A DNA stretch of 64,000 nt from the NCBI GenBank assembly GCA_028583405.1, contig JAPTMU010000119.1, positions 224,778 through 288,777 on the forward strand, written 5' to 3'. The position numbers were made by a program, and so were the translations under genes. Positions within the stretch are counted from its first letter, which is position 1; the number at the start of each line of letters is the position of its first letter. Source of the stretch: Pogonophryne albipinna. Lineage: Eukaryota; Chordata; Actinopteri; Perciformes; Artedidraconidae. The notes beneath the pieces are model-generated. The model saw nothing but the letters and a program-made list of their open reading frames with translations, was not told where the DNA came from and did no database searches. This document shows, piece after piece, positions 1 through 20,700 of the stretch.

Positions 1-1332
1 CACAGATTAGGAGCTCTGATGTGCAGAATCGGCTCCTTCTTTACACTCCAGATTTGGGCAGCAACACCTTCCTATCACTCAGTCAGGGAGCGTCAACACT
101 TCTCCCTTTCTCCCCCTCCTCCCTCCCCTCCTGTCCAGGTTTGTGTTTTTTCTTGCTGCTATTTCTTCATCCGCTGACCTTGCTCGCTCTCTCCTATACT
201 CTGACTACCTTGTAACTCTTCCAGTTAAATAAATACTCTTCACGATTGAGCATATCTATCTTGATTGCATATTACACCCCCAGGCATGATCATGGGTATT
301 GGTGAACGCTGGTCACTAGTCAATGTCTGACTAAGATACTCAGTGTGTGGCTGTGTGCAAATGTCTGTGTGCATGCCTGTGCGTGCACATGCGTGTGTGT
401 GTGTGTGTGTGTGTGTGTGGGGGGGGGGGGGTGTGCATGTGTGGGTGTGTGTGTCTATGTTTGTGTGTGTAAGTGTGTTTTAGTGTGCATAAACGAGAGG
501 AGGGAGATTAACCCCATGCTATCCTCAATCCCTGGTTATGAGTTTACAGCGTCTGTCTGGCCATCGCACTGTTTAAACAACAATCTAATTAATCCTGTCT
601 TTATTAGTTTCAGTGAACTGGGGAGGCAGGCTGGGAGGGCGTGAGGGAGAACTGGGAATGCTGGCAGAAAATACTTGGTAGGGAGGGGGAGGGAACCAAG
701 TGCGAAAGCAGGGATTTGAGAGGAATTTAATGGCAGAGACTTAGGCCCCGTGAATGGAAATGGGGATCTGAAGAGATGATGAGGCAGGAGACATATTGAA
801 GGGTTATAACATCTCACAGGAGGAGAGACGGAGGGACAAAAGGAAAAAAGTTGTCATCGGGAAAAGCAATGGACCTGAGAAAGACTCTGTATTAAGCTTT
901 ATGTATAGAGTTAAATAACTACCTTAAGATTTTGGGTGGGATATGGATAGACTGGAGTTTACCCGATCAAACAGATGTCCACATTTAAGGGACAGGCTGC
1001 TCTCCTTTCATAAGCTTACTACTGCCACCTACTGTTACGAGGAAGAAAAGAAAAGGCAATCTAAAGATGCACAGTATTCCTCTCAGCAGATGTTCACCTT
1101 GTTGCTCTGTGAATTGGGTAATGTTTATATGACCTTTAATTAAGAGACTATTCTAATCTCCAGGATCGTTTAATATGAGGGTAAAATGTATCAGAGCTTG
1201 TTGCCTGTGCCTCCATCTTTAATTACCTCACCTCTCTTTTTCTGTACTCCTGAACTCCCTGAATGCCATGCTTTGCAGGTTATTTATCCTTCTCATATAA
1301 GCCCATATTTGTGTCTTTTTGTGCACTTTCAG
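1..1332. other. Non-coding sequence upstream of the first visible LMX1 exon
   Basis: No exon could be recognised here. A LIM1-domain exon would be expected upstream of position 1333, but no reading frame carries its Cys/His spacing, so it must lie left of the window. The stretch is probably intronic. It contains one GT/G-rich simple repeat, listed separately, and otherwise nothing I can name. Confidence 0.6.
342..478. repeat. GT-rich simple repeat with a 13-G run
   Basis: An imperfect (GT)n tract occupies roughly 391-418, followed directly by 13 consecutive G at 419-431 and then more TGTG-rich sequence. Open frames across it (Cys-Val repeats) are repeat artefacts. Confidence 0.85.
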
Positions 1333-3703
1333 GTTGTTTGTAAGGAAGTGCAGCGCTTGCCTGCAGGTGATTGGACGTTCAGAGCTGATAATGCGTGTGC
1401 TTGGCCAGGTGTACCACCTTGGCTGCTTCACCTGCTGTGAGTGTGAACGCCGGCTGCAGAGAGGTGATGAGTTTGTGCTGAAAGAAGGCCAGCTGCTCTG
1501 CCGCATGGACTATGAGAAGGAGAGAGAAATGCTGGCTGCTATTAGTCCCACACCTACTGACTCAGGTAAAGGAGGTTCTTTACAAAGCTGCTTTGCCTGG
1601 ACCCCATTTAAAATATTTTTCTCAAGTCTCATGCTGCTCCTCTGTTCACTTACTAGTAAAAATAATTCTGTAAATGAACTGGATCTCAAACAGAAGCCTA
1701 TCTGAGTTGGTGAGACAACACATTTGCTTGCAAAAACATCACACCACAATAGCAAATTGTCTTAGATAAAAAATAAGTCATTATTTTACAGTGCATTCTG
1801 TGAATTCCTATGATAAACTAGTGGATAGTTTAAGAAATCCACAGAATTTAGGTCAAAGTCACTTCAATGTTAAATGTACTCTCCATTTAATGGAATGAGA
1901 AAATGTACCCCTCTCGTACCAGATGTCCTGACTGTTTTGTTGTCTGTTACCTTGCTCAGTGAAAAGTGAGGATGAGGATGGTGGAGGAGGCTCTGGAGGA
2001 GGGAAAGGTGGGGACGACAGCAAGGACCACAAGCGTTCAAAGCGACCACGCACTATCTTGACCACACAGCAGCGGCGTGCTTTCAAGGCCTCCTTTGAAG
2101 TGTCTGCTAAGCCTTGCCGCAAGGTAGGAGGACCAGCTTGTTTTATCAATGGAAATGTGTGCAGGAATATACTCCTTTCCCATGCAAACGTTATTGTTCT
2201 GTGGAAGATTGCATACTAATCAGTCTAAACTGGTGTTTCAATAACAATTCAAAACTAATCTGCAGGTGAGGGAGACACTGGCTGCCGAGACTGGGCTGAC
2301 AGTGCGTGTTGTGCAGGTGTGGTTTCAAAACCAGAGAGCTAAGGTTAGATTTAGTATAGACTTACACAAGGTTATACATTTTCTGAGGACAAAGAAAAGC
2401 ATTTATACATACACTGTTGTTGTGCCTTAGATGAAAAAGATAGCTCGCAGACAGCAGCAACAGCAGCAGCAGCAGCAGGAACAAGAGCAGCTGGGAGGAA
2501 CCAGGAGAGGACCAAGTAGAGGGGGCCGCCAGAGCAATGACGACAGTGAGGGTAAGCGCTTGATATTCCAATGCAACATCGAGAAAAAAGGAAGAATAAA
2601 CAAAAACCAAAACAATCTATTTAATGGGTTGATTAAAGTGATTCTCACCTCTGCACAGATGGCTCTAGTACCCATGGCATGGATGGGATGCTGGTATATC
2701 CCTCTCTGCCACGTCAGCAGCTACTCGCTCTGGATCCCAACATCTACGGTGGAGAGCCATTTAGACATGGCCTCACACCGCCTCAGCTGAACAATGAACA
2801 GCTCCACTCCTATGGTAAGACTAAAGGTCAAAGCTTTGACTCCATACAAACCTTATCTAAAAATGCAAATGCTGTCCCTATCTCCTTTCAATTCTGGCTT
2901 TGACTGTCATGGGTGTAACAATACATGCCAATATTCTCAATGCAAAGTTAAAAGATTGATGCATATAATCTTTAAGATACACATTTATTTGGAAATTCAC
3001 ATGGCACGTCACTCTTTCTTTCCAAGACGTTTAGTTGTTTACATAAGTCTGACTAATTGTGTAAAATGTTGTATTGTTGTAAGTGTACCGTGATGAAACC
3101 TGTGATTTACCCAGCTAGTCAGGAGTAGTCCAAACCGCACTTCAAGGTCATTTTGTCTGAGTAGTTACAGTAAATGTCAGCCTATTTCGAAAGCTTGCAT
3201 GGAGCCTTAGCAAAACAGATGCATTGCCAAATATTTTCTTCATTATTTCCTTAGATAATGTGCAGTGGGAGATAGTGAGGCAAAATGTAATATTGGACTC
3301 AAACGAGTTGCATTAGCTGATGGGTGATTGAACAGATTTTGTGGGATTTCAGTTGTAAAGGTTGTATGTTTGTGAGAATGTAAGGAAAAGGCTGAGATTA
3401 AACTACAGAGACTGACTCACTGCCTGCTTGCTTTGTGGAGTTAAGAGTAAAATTCGTGCTTATTTTTATATTCTTTTCATATCGTTCTGTGCTCTCTGGT
3501 TGAAAACCGATCCACTTCAGCTGTTCACACAATTTTTCTCCGCAGACTCAGAGACAGTGTTCCATGACCTGGACAGCGATGGAAGCCTTGGTCACCTTGG
3601 AGACTGCCTCTTGGCAACAGGGGACGGCAGTCTCCTGTCTGGACGGGTGGGAAACCCCATTGACCGCCTCTACTCCATGCAGAATTCCTACTTCACCTCC
3701 TGA
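1333..3703 (+). CDS. lmx1al: LIM-homeodomain transcription factor, LMX1 group (LMX1A-like), 3' part
   Basis: A nuclear DNA-binding regulator of the LMX1 family. Exons read: 1333-1565, 1960-2123, 2266-2343, 2431-2551, 2659-2814, 3546-3703 (stop), all GT-AG with matching phases. The first encodes the LIM2 zinc module (CSAC, HLGC, CCEC, final CRMD). Exons two and three encode the homeodomain, including [16 protein letters not shown] and [13 protein letters not shown] glutamine run follows it, and the end [16 protein letters not shown] is the LMX1 signature. The tail ([24 protein letters not shown]) resembles LMX1A, whereas VKSEDEDG after LIM2 resembles LMX1B. That mosaic fits a third family member rather than a direct LMX1A or LMX1B orthologue. 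LIM1 and the start codon are outside the window. The family is certain; the symbol is inferred from the tail and from linkage to pbx4. Confidence 0.9.
2449..2490 (+). repeat. CAG/CAA repeat coding polyglutamine in the LMX1 gene
   Basis: A run of CAG/CAA codons just after the homeodomain encodes about nine consecutive Gln, followed by EQEQ. LMX1A and LMX1B of other vertebrates carry shorter Gln-rich stretches at the same place. It is in frame and looks like a tolerated length polymorphism site. Confidence 0.8.
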
Positions 3704-5861
3704 CCCCCATAAACTCTCACCCTTCCCACTCCTGTTCCACCTTCACCTCAGAGATGCAGCTAATGGAGTCCGTCTAAAACATGCCTGTGGGACTACAGCC
3801 TACACCCAAACACACTCTTAAGCTTTTTTCAAAGGCCAAAATCATCACAAGCATAGTCATAATATCACTTGAAGAAGATTTGCGTCATGTTCCAACCATC
3901 TTTCCTTGATAATAATCACATGCTGGAAATACACTGTAAATGTCCAAAATGTGTAAAAAGACCTCAATTTCTCTGGTTGTGGTAATGTTCAATGAAACAC
4001 GTTTCATGGCACTTTCAAAAAACCGATACGCATACTCATATGTAAATTCTGATTTACAGACAAAAATTGGTTTAGTTCAAATTACATGTATGTAGGAGTC
4101 TTGGCAGGCCGTATGAGCAGCTGAGAGTCTTAATGAAATGATGACATTGCAAAATGTTTTATGTTTCTGACAGGATTATTGTGTGTGAAAGACTGCAGCG
4201 TATACAGTACAGTATATGGATTGGAGTATCATTTTGCTCTCAGGTTAGTGTGTATGAATATTCGACCTGAGCTATAACTCAGGATATTGTGCTAGATAGG
4301 ATTACAATTTAGTTTTCCCAGTAAATTCAAGGATGTACTTTGGAACGAGGACGAAACTCTATGAAAATGGTAATTCCCAAATCCATGCTTAGTTTTTGAT
4401 ATTGCATGGCAGGTATTATTGACCAAAAAAAAAAGAGACAGCACTACAGGGTCATTTGAGGAGCCTTATGCGGAAACAGGGTTGTATACATGATTATTGC
4501 TTTAGCTTTCTCTTTTATAATGTAATCACTCAGAGGCCGTGACGTTATTGACAACCAACACATCTATAATCCCCAAAAGTAAGGACACTGAGCACATGAT
4601 GATGTGCTTTTAAATGTAAATGGAAGTATGACTGTGTTACAATTAATTATTGTGGTCAGTTTCAGTAATCATTTCTTTCTCAGAAAAATTAGACGTTGTT
4701 AGGTTGATATTTTGTACCTTATTCAGTGATAATCAGCAACTATTTAAACTGTAGCATGATATCTATGTGTCACAAAGTAGGTCTAAAAAAATAGCCTCCA
4801 AACTGAAGTTGGATAGAAAGTGCATAAAGCATCAGGGTCAAATTTACAATGTGTTGCAGAAAAAAGATAGGATTAGGGTTGTATATAATACTTGTTTTTG
4901 TTTAGGTGCCAGTGATCGGCTACAGCTCGTTAACATTTTTTCATGTTTGACTCTGATCACTGACACATGGTATTTTTACAGTGATATTTTTGTGAATGTA
5001 ATTTATTTGTGCGGTATTAGGCAAGTTCCTATCTAACTTTTTTTTGTTCAGTGACTGCCAGGTGATGTGCTTTGAATGTAATATTGCCGTATCTTCAATA
5101 CACTCTACGGTTTCATCTTTGTAGTGCACTTGCCTTATTGTCCTAAGTATGATAAATTATGACGCAATAATCACTTGTTCATCTGGTATAAACCAAAGAT
5201 ATTTAACACACAAGAAAGGGATCCTTTTCCCCTCCCCTTCAAAGCTTTAATAATTGAACCAGAAAAGGTCTGTTCTGCTTAGTGGTCACAGGGCTCATAA
5301 CTCAATATCCTCCCCCTGTCTCTCTCAGTAGTCCCGCTGATTAGAAAAGGAAAGTCTCCTCCTTCTCCTTTCTTCCCAGACTCCCTATTTCTCTGTCATT
5401 GTGTAGTCAGGACAGTTTGTGTGGGAGCGATACATTCCGGTTTAATATTTGACTCAGACCTAGAGAGGGCAAGTGTGGGAGGGACAGACCTGAGCAACAG
5501 ACAACAACAAAGGATAACCACATCGGATAAGAAACACAAGTTAATTTTAATGAGATGATTAAATAAAAATCATATATTCCGCATGTAGGCAGGAATAAAT
5601 GTTAATTTCATATGAACACAACATTTACATGAGTATGAGAAAAAGGACGATCTGGTAATTAAATATTCGACACATTTTCTTAGTCAAAGTACTGTTGCAT
5701 TTCTCTCATATCTTTCCTGAAGAAAGACAAATAGTCACATTAAGTCACACAGAGGTAAACAGATATCCTTACTTTCACTGTAAATACAGTACAGTAACAT
5801 GGCTGGGAAATGTGTATAACCAACCAATCTGAATCTGACAGAGATGGGAGATGTCTTGATG
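3704..5861. other. LMX1 3' UTR and LMX1/CHCHD5 intergenic sequence
   Basis: The sequence is AT-rich with no credible coding exon. The first part is likely the 3' UTR of the LMX1-type gene. AATAAA-type hexamers near 5567 and 5591 could end it, or the end may be earlier; the sequence alone does not decide. The two genes converge here, because CHCHD5 ends at 5862 on the other strand. Confidence 0.5.
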
Positions 5862-7195
5862 CTACGATGGCTGAGGTACCGGATCTGTAGATGAAAAGAA
5901 GAAAACATGTACTGGGATGTTGACTTTTAAAGTGATACCACTCAAAGATGGTGTAGTACATATCGTACCATTTTGTATACATATGATAACCCATGGGTCT
6001 GTTTGAATGTGTTTTTGTATCAGACAAAAACCTACAGAACAAGACCTTAAGGAATACTTCCAAATACTATTTGGATAATCCATTAATTAAACCTCGATGT
6101 TCTCACATAACTCCAGAAAAAAATTAAAATAAATTAAAACGCGGATAAAACAGCCACAGTAAAACTAACGTCCATGTAAAACAAAAACATTGTTTTGAAT
6201 ACTAAGGTTTTGGCACAAATGCATTGCTAAATGAGACAAGTATTATGCAGCTGTTGTGTGAGATTCTTCATTCACCGTGGAGGCATGCGAGGAAAAAAAA
6301 AGTTTTCTTCAAGAATCCAAGGTAACAGTTAATAGATAAAAAAATGTTAATTTAGGGGGTAAGGTATACCTTGAACATCTGCAAGTCTGAAAACACAGCA
6401 GGCACAAACCATTCAGGGTGATAGGGAAAAAAAGCAAGGTGAGGAGGCATAGTAATCTGCACATTACTCTCCTAGTTTTAAAAGATTCTATTCACAACTG
6501 TTCATATGTGACCTTGAGTTGTGTATGGCCAATTCCAAAGGGACTTACCCACTCCACTGAGGTCTACTGACTCTGCACAGGCCAGAAAGCGAGCTACATG
6601 AGGCGAGCAGGAGGCAGGTGTGTCCGGGTTTTCTCTCAGGCAGCGCTCAAACTCGACAAACACCCCCGAACACTCTTGTCTGATCTTCTGAATCACTGGG
6701 CTATAGAAACACATAAGAGAAATTAGGAATAATATACAATTTTGCTTTTTAGATGTAGGTGTGAGGTTGAAGAACATTGGAGTGAATGTACAGATATGTG
6801 GCCTTACTGGGATGATGTGCACTGTGCAACGTTTATCTTCAGTTCATGACACTTTGACTGCCATGTAGATGGGTTGGAGGCCACACATGACCCATATGCC
6901 TCCATTTCTTTATTGCAATACTTTGCAGTGATATCCATAGCAGCCTGCCTGAAAGACGACACATGTTAATCATTCAGTGATTGTAGACACGTCCCATAAG
7001 CCATCGATCAACCTGATACACTTTCTAAAGCAAGCACAAGCAATATAGTAAACGTAATTAAGTAGCTTTATGGTGGTAGCAAATGTAATTATTTACGGTC
7101 TGAATCTATCTCTCTACAGTACAGTACCTACTTCCCTAGACTAGAGAACATAGCAAATGTTTTGTTGATATGACCCATGTTTAAAAGTCTTACAT
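5862..7195 (-). CDS. chchd5: CHCHD5, twin-CX9C mitochondrial protein
   Basis: Coding exons on the minus strand: 7195-7194 (only the bases AT), 6948-6808, 6700-6549, 5884-5862 (stop), giving about 105 residues against 110 in human. The protein starts MQAAMDITAKYC and contains four CX9C motifs (CNKEMEAYGSC, CHELKINVAQC, CSGVFVEFERC, CSPHVARFLAC), the double coiled-coil-helix-coiled-coil-helix fold of CHCHD5. Such proteins are imported into the mitochondrial intermembrane space and oxidised by the MIA40 relay (family knowledge). The ATG is split: AT before a GTAAGA donor and G after a TTTCAG acceptor. The downstream in-frame ATG (MDITAKYC) would also keep both CHCH units. The last exon is only 23 nt and reads DPVPQPS-stop. 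An alternative 17-nt exon near 6377-6393 was considered but breaks the tail. Confidence 0.88.
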
Positions 7196-7785
7196 GTTGT
7201 TCGTTTTAGGCTTTCCTCAACCGAGAAGCTGATGAATCAAGGTTATAGAACCAGCAGTACTGCATGTGGAGCCATGTCTGTGCCGTAACTACACACCCTC
7301 TGATTGGATGGAAATGCAACAATCGGAAATAGTTCTAAAATCTTATTGGTTCCTGCTTGTGTCAATCTTAAATGTTAGCCCAACCTCTTTGATGACGATG
7401 CATTTATTAAAGTGGTATACACCTAATATTACACTAAAAGCACTCCACGACGAATGCAGCCGATATTTTATATATGTATATTATTACGTAGCGTAAACTT
7501 GAACCTCAACCACATTTTTTTTTACCGTGTTGGTATAATAATTGAGTGTTTTTTCCAGTTCATTTGTGATGTACTCAGACAATCTTACGTGTCTTTGCGT
7601 GTTGACGTATGCGGAAGCTACGGCCAGAAACCGAGCGATTCAGTAAACGGGCTCCGAAGGCTGGACCGAGCACCGCTCCGTGTGTTGAATCGTATTTTAC
7701 CGACAACAGCACGACGGGGTGGTGGTGGATGATAGAGGGGTGGTGGTGGATGATAGAGGGGGGGCAGAGGTGTGAGTAAAGTTCA
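7196..7785. promoter_or_regulatory. Divergent CHCHD5/ATP13A1 promoter region
   Basis: CHCHD5 (minus) and ATP13A1 (plus) start head to head about 590 bp apart. The ATP13A1-proximal half is CpG-richer than its surroundings and includes a GCGGAAG core near 7610, the ETS-type site common in housekeeping promoters. Just upstream of the ATP13A1 ATG lies a 21-bp perfect tandem duplication, listed separately. Both genes encode broadly needed organelle proteins, which suits a shared promoter; this is inference. Confidence 0.55.
7717..7758 (+). repeat. 21-bp tandem duplication in the ATP13A1 5' UTR
   Basis: Two back-to-back copies of a 21-bp GGTGGTGG-containing unit ending in GATAGAG, followed by a run of G. 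It sits 28 bp before the ATP13A1 start codon. Confidence 0.85.
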
Positions 7786-16034
<8,249 letters not shown>

Positions 16035-16850
16035 AGTGCCAAAAGCTACCGTTACCCTTACCAACTAAACTGTAAAGGGAGAGAAGACTCTGGAGCAGGA
16101 GGATAAGAGCTGTTGTGATACAAGACAGCTGAGACAGTCATGGCCTGCAGTACTGCACACTCTGTACATCCCTTCCTTCTTCCAATTCTCTCATTTCTTT
16201 ATAACTTTTTTCTACATTTCTCTCTCTTTCTTCCTCTGTTCCTCCCTGCTGCTACACAAGGCCATGAAGACAGCAGTATTGAGTGGAGTGCGAGAGCGCG
16301 AGACTGTGTGCCATCCAGAGTGAAGAGTACAGGCACACAATGGGGCATTCTCCCAGAGAACTGCAAAAGTGTTTTTGATTCTTTTGAATACTCTCTTTGA
16401 TTTTGTAAAAAGTGCAAAACATCTCTAACAGACTTATAAAGACTTACAGATACAAATGTTGAAGTCTGTCAAATGTTTTGTTGGGTACAAAAACTGATGT
16501 GTGTCTTCACTTGGAGGGGATGAGCATGCTGTTCATGAACTATCCTGTTCTTATAAGTTGGTAAGTAAAGAATGATCCTAGTATGAGAATATAGTGTAAC
16601 TGAACAAAGAGGGCAGTTCTTATTAAACCTTGTATCATTATATGACACATGACTCGGGACAAAGACAATTGTGCCATCTCTTTAAGAATCAGTTGATGGA
16701 AGACAATCTTGTACCTTTGGTGTTAACTTGCAAACTGATTTTAACTCGCTAACATGCCAATCTCAGGAGATTAGACCTTGATAACTGTTTGATATTTATC
16801 TTTGATAAACAAACTAGAATATCTTAAATAAATCACTTTCCCCCCCTAAA
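16035..16850 (+). other. ATP13A1 3' UTR with poly(A) signal
   Basis: About 0.8 kb follows the stop codon and leads to an AATAAA hexamer at 16827-16832; a second candidate lies near 16938. No coding potential was seen. Confidence 0.6.
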
Positions 16851-17719
16851 AATATCTGAATAGAAATCCAATCCAACTGCATGTTTTTTATTGATTGAAA
16901 GCTCATGGATACAGACATATGTGGCCTAATGATTTCAAATAAATGCAAATGTGTAGTTATACCACAACTGGACAAGAAGGACAAACTTCTTTTTTGGGGG
17001 GGATTTCAGGTCTTTTCAATTTTCTATGATAATGAAAATGTTACAGTTTCTCTTGCAAGTCTCATTTAATTTCAATAGCTTTCTTCTGATGCGACCCAAT
17101 TACTCCAAATATATGCAGCATTGTATTACTACACTAGACGATAAGGCCACACCTCTTTTTGGGTGGGTTAAAGTGTGTTTTCTAATTTAGCAGTTTTTTT
17201 TATTGAAAAAGTCAAGATTATTTTCAATACCTTCCATGTCAAAATAAGGTTATAGTCTATCGGAGGGTTTATCATAATTAGAAGCTTAAAAACTTTCAAA
17301 GATCCAAAAAGCAATAAAAGACATTTTACATGGACTATAAATGACCAGGTGTGATGATTATCATAATAATTATTATTACCTAATACTTCATATAAATGCC
17401 ATAACCATAGGCGCTTTTTTCCCTTTTGGTGGGGCATTACAACTCCTGGCATTTGAAGCCTTCAAATCGTCAATGTGTAATACGATGTACATGTATTTCA
17501 ATCGTATCACAACAATCGGACCTCCATATATTGTCATTCAATTCTACCGTTTTTAAAGTATTCCCAAACGGCAGCTCCCACCTTTACCTCGGCATTTTGT
17601 TTGTAGTCGCTTGAGTTAATTCACACTACATTTCCCATGGTGCTTGTGTTATAAGAGGGGCTTGGCTTCTTGGACGCGACATCAGCGCGCGATGCGAAGT
17701 AAACTATTTGAAAGAAAAA
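16851..17719. promoter_or_regulatory. ATP13A1-DSN1 intergenic region and DSN1 promoter
   Basis: An AT-rich spacer that becomes CpG-bearing over the last 120 bp (for example GACGCGACATCAGCGCGCG near 17680). The two genes are tandem on the plus strand with about 0.9 kb between the poly(A) signal and the DSN1 start codon. It contains the ZNF143-type site listed separately. Confidence 0.55.
17625..17643 (+). promoter_or_regulatory. ZNF143/THAP11-type promoter site (SBS motif)
   Basis: The sequence ACTACATTTCCCATGGTGC closely matches the ACTACAATTCCCAnnATGC consensus bound by ZNF143 (Staf) with THAP11/HCF1 at many housekeeping and cell-cycle promoters. It lies 77 bp upstream of the DSN1 ATG, the usual distance. 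Confidence 0.7.
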
Positions 17720-20700
17720 ATGGCGGAAAAACATACTGGAGCTGCACAAGAAAGGTTTGTAATGTTATTTACTTTTACACTTGAGACAAACAATTTAAGA
17801 TCTAAAGTATTGTGTATCCAAAACATGTACTGATGGGTCATCGCTGTCTTCGTTAAAAAGCTAAATAAAATGTACGTTATCGTTGTGAAACGCCGAAGTA
17901 ACGTTAGCAACATTTTATATTTTAGGATTAGAATTACAGTTTTTTTTTTTCATTAACGTTGGTTTATACATTGAAAATGTGTTTTTACAGTTGCTGCACT
18001 GTCGCCGTTGCTGGTGATTTTCCAGATGAGGTAAGGCATTTTAACTACCATTTAATCAAACGTAAACGGACATCGCTTGAGCTAATTCTATATCCACGCG
18101 CTGAGCGTGATATATATATATTATATCACGGGCATTATATCAAGTACTTCTCAAAAGTAGAAATACCATAGTGTAGGAATACACAGTTTCAAGTAAAAGT
18201 CCTGCATTCAAAAATATATATTATATGTGAATTCATTAATCGATATGTTTATTACAGCTGGTTAAGATGGAACCCGTTTTATTTACATTGCATGCTGCAG
18301 GGTAGCTTGTGGATTTACAAAGTTTAAAGTCTTATTGAAGTGTTGGTTATATTTCACATCATTAATCAGAATCTGCAACGTAACTGATGGTATTAAATAC
18401 ATGTAGTGGAGTAAAAGTACACTTGTTACCTCTGAATTGTAGTTGGGTAGAAGTAGAAACATTGAAATACTCAAGTAAAGTACAATTTCTTCAAAAGTGT
18501 ACTCAAGTACAAGCAGATCCGGCGTCGTGGGAGGGCCATCTGACATTGTGATGTCAGATAGTAATATAAGATTAATAAATGAAAAACAGGTATGAAATAC
18601 TATATGATAGTAAAACAAGAATACAGTTTAAAAGGGGAGTGATTTGTAAAATATCCATAAAGAAATAGTAAATCTGTTTATAGTTCTGTTTCATATGGGT
18701 GTTGTTGAGAGATGTATCCATAGATCGCTTCATTTTGCTCTCAGTGCACCAGATTGATGCTTTTAACTTCAATATTTAAAAAAAAATCTTCCCTAGGGAG
18801 CATGCCCCCAGACCCCACTAGAGGAGGTTAGGTCTGCCCCCCACTTAAAAAAAAATGGCACTTTACCCCTGCTTACACGTATATGCTGTGAGCTGATTAT
18901 CGAGCCTTCATTGTAACAGTCGCGGGTACACTGCGTGTGGGGAGTGTTGCAGTAGAACATTCAACTGTAGCGCCGGTACATTAATGGGAAACCCTACATG
19001 TTTGAGCACCCTCCATGAAACGTCAAGCTACCCCATAGCACCCCCAAAAGAAAATCTCTGGCGTCGACACTGGCCGCGGCACATGGCGGTTTTGTGTGCC
19101 CTCCCATGAAAATCATATGCCCTTTCTGTAGATTTGTTCTGGCGCTGGGTCTGAGTACGGGACTTGAGTAACAGTACTTAGTTACCTCTCACACCACTGG
19201 CTATAATATATAGTGTCTGTTAATGGTACTTTACTATTTGTTTCATCTTACAAGGGCAACTCGCTGACATCAACATCGAATAAACGCTCGTCCACAAGCC
19301 CCAGCACAGTTCCCCCAAACAAATCTTGCCGTACCATTGCCCCCACCACAGCGACGCCAGACGCTGGGGAAGGCCAGTCAGAGATGGACAAACTAAAAAG
19401 GCAGACAGAAGTCACAGAGGGACCTTCGAGTCCCACTGCACGGAGGAAATCCTGGAGGAGAGCAACCATAACCCGACGCTCTCTCCCAGCCCTCCCCCAC
19501 CCATATCAGGGTGAGATGTCTGAAGTTGTTTAAACAAATGAAAAGCTTACTAGTGCTTTGTAATCAGGAAACATATGGTCACATGATTTGATTTGTGTTC
19601 CCTATGTATATGTTTATTGTAGTTTTGTCCAGGAGCATAAGTGCATCCATACCACAACAAGAGAGGCTCGAGAAACTGGAGGAGGCTTCAATGAAGGTGA
19701 GTGCAATATAATATAACACATTTATTGTGACAAGGTGGGAATATTATAAGACACAATAGGTTATAGGTCAGGGGTGTCCAAACTTTTTTCACCGAGGGCC
19801 ACATACAGAAAAATATACAAAGGGCTGGGCCACTCACTCGAGGTATATTGCCTCATAGGTTCAGTTAGAAGTTAGAAAAATTAATCAAATGTAGGTAAAT
19901 TATGCTTGTGAGTGATTGCAGCTCATCCCTTAAAACAGAAGGTTCAGATTGATTATAATAAGGAGAAATAGGAAGGGTGTATTTGTATGGAATGCCGTTT
20001 AAGCCAAAATTAAATGCATACATAATTAAATAAATATGCCCATGCAATAAATAAATATGGTTAGGAAATAAATTCTGAAATAAATAAATGAAGCAATAAA
20101 TATATTTATTTATTTCATGGGACTTTTATTTCGTCATGTTTATTTATTTCAAGAGACTTTGCAACGCACACGCTGATAATCGAGAGAAGAAGAACAGACT
20201 GCGTGATACAAACAAACAACAAATAGCGTGTGCGTTCCATTTTCACTCTACAACGAGAAGTTCATGGGGCTTTCCCGAACCTGTGTCGAGAGTTAAATGA
20301 AATCTCAGATTTGCCTTCTTAATAGTTTGTTTGGGTCCCTCACTTCCATTTCGCTTCTCATGCACTGATTCGCTAAGCTGAACAGCCAATCAGAGTGATT
20401 TATTTTGCCGACACCAATCTGAGTAGGGCGTGTCGACGCTCATCGTCGGCCTGACGCCCACCGACGCCGATAATCGGCCTGGTGTGTCCGTGCCTTTACA
20501 TCATACGAAGCCAGATTAAGGCCCAATCCCAAACCACACCCTACCCCTACACACTACCCCTCCGTTTGCACGCTCGCGCGGAGGGTCCGCCATATTAAGT
20601 GCTGTACCAAACCAACGAGTGTGGAGCGGTGTGACCTGACCGGTCTCAACGCTGTTTGTGTCCGTCAGGAAACACGCTGTTTACAAGTAGTTCCAGCAAA

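Noticed and set aside
1..1332. LIM1-domain exon of the LMX1 gene
   Set aside because: No frame shows the expected Cys/His pattern with a WH motif. The exon must be outside the window.
6377..6393. A 17-nt CHCHD5 exon (ACTTGCAGATGTTCAAG) with good splice signals
   Set aside because: Including it shifts the last exon out of the DPVPQPS-stop frame and extends the protein into unrelated sequence; direct joining of 6549 to 5884 gives a human-like length.
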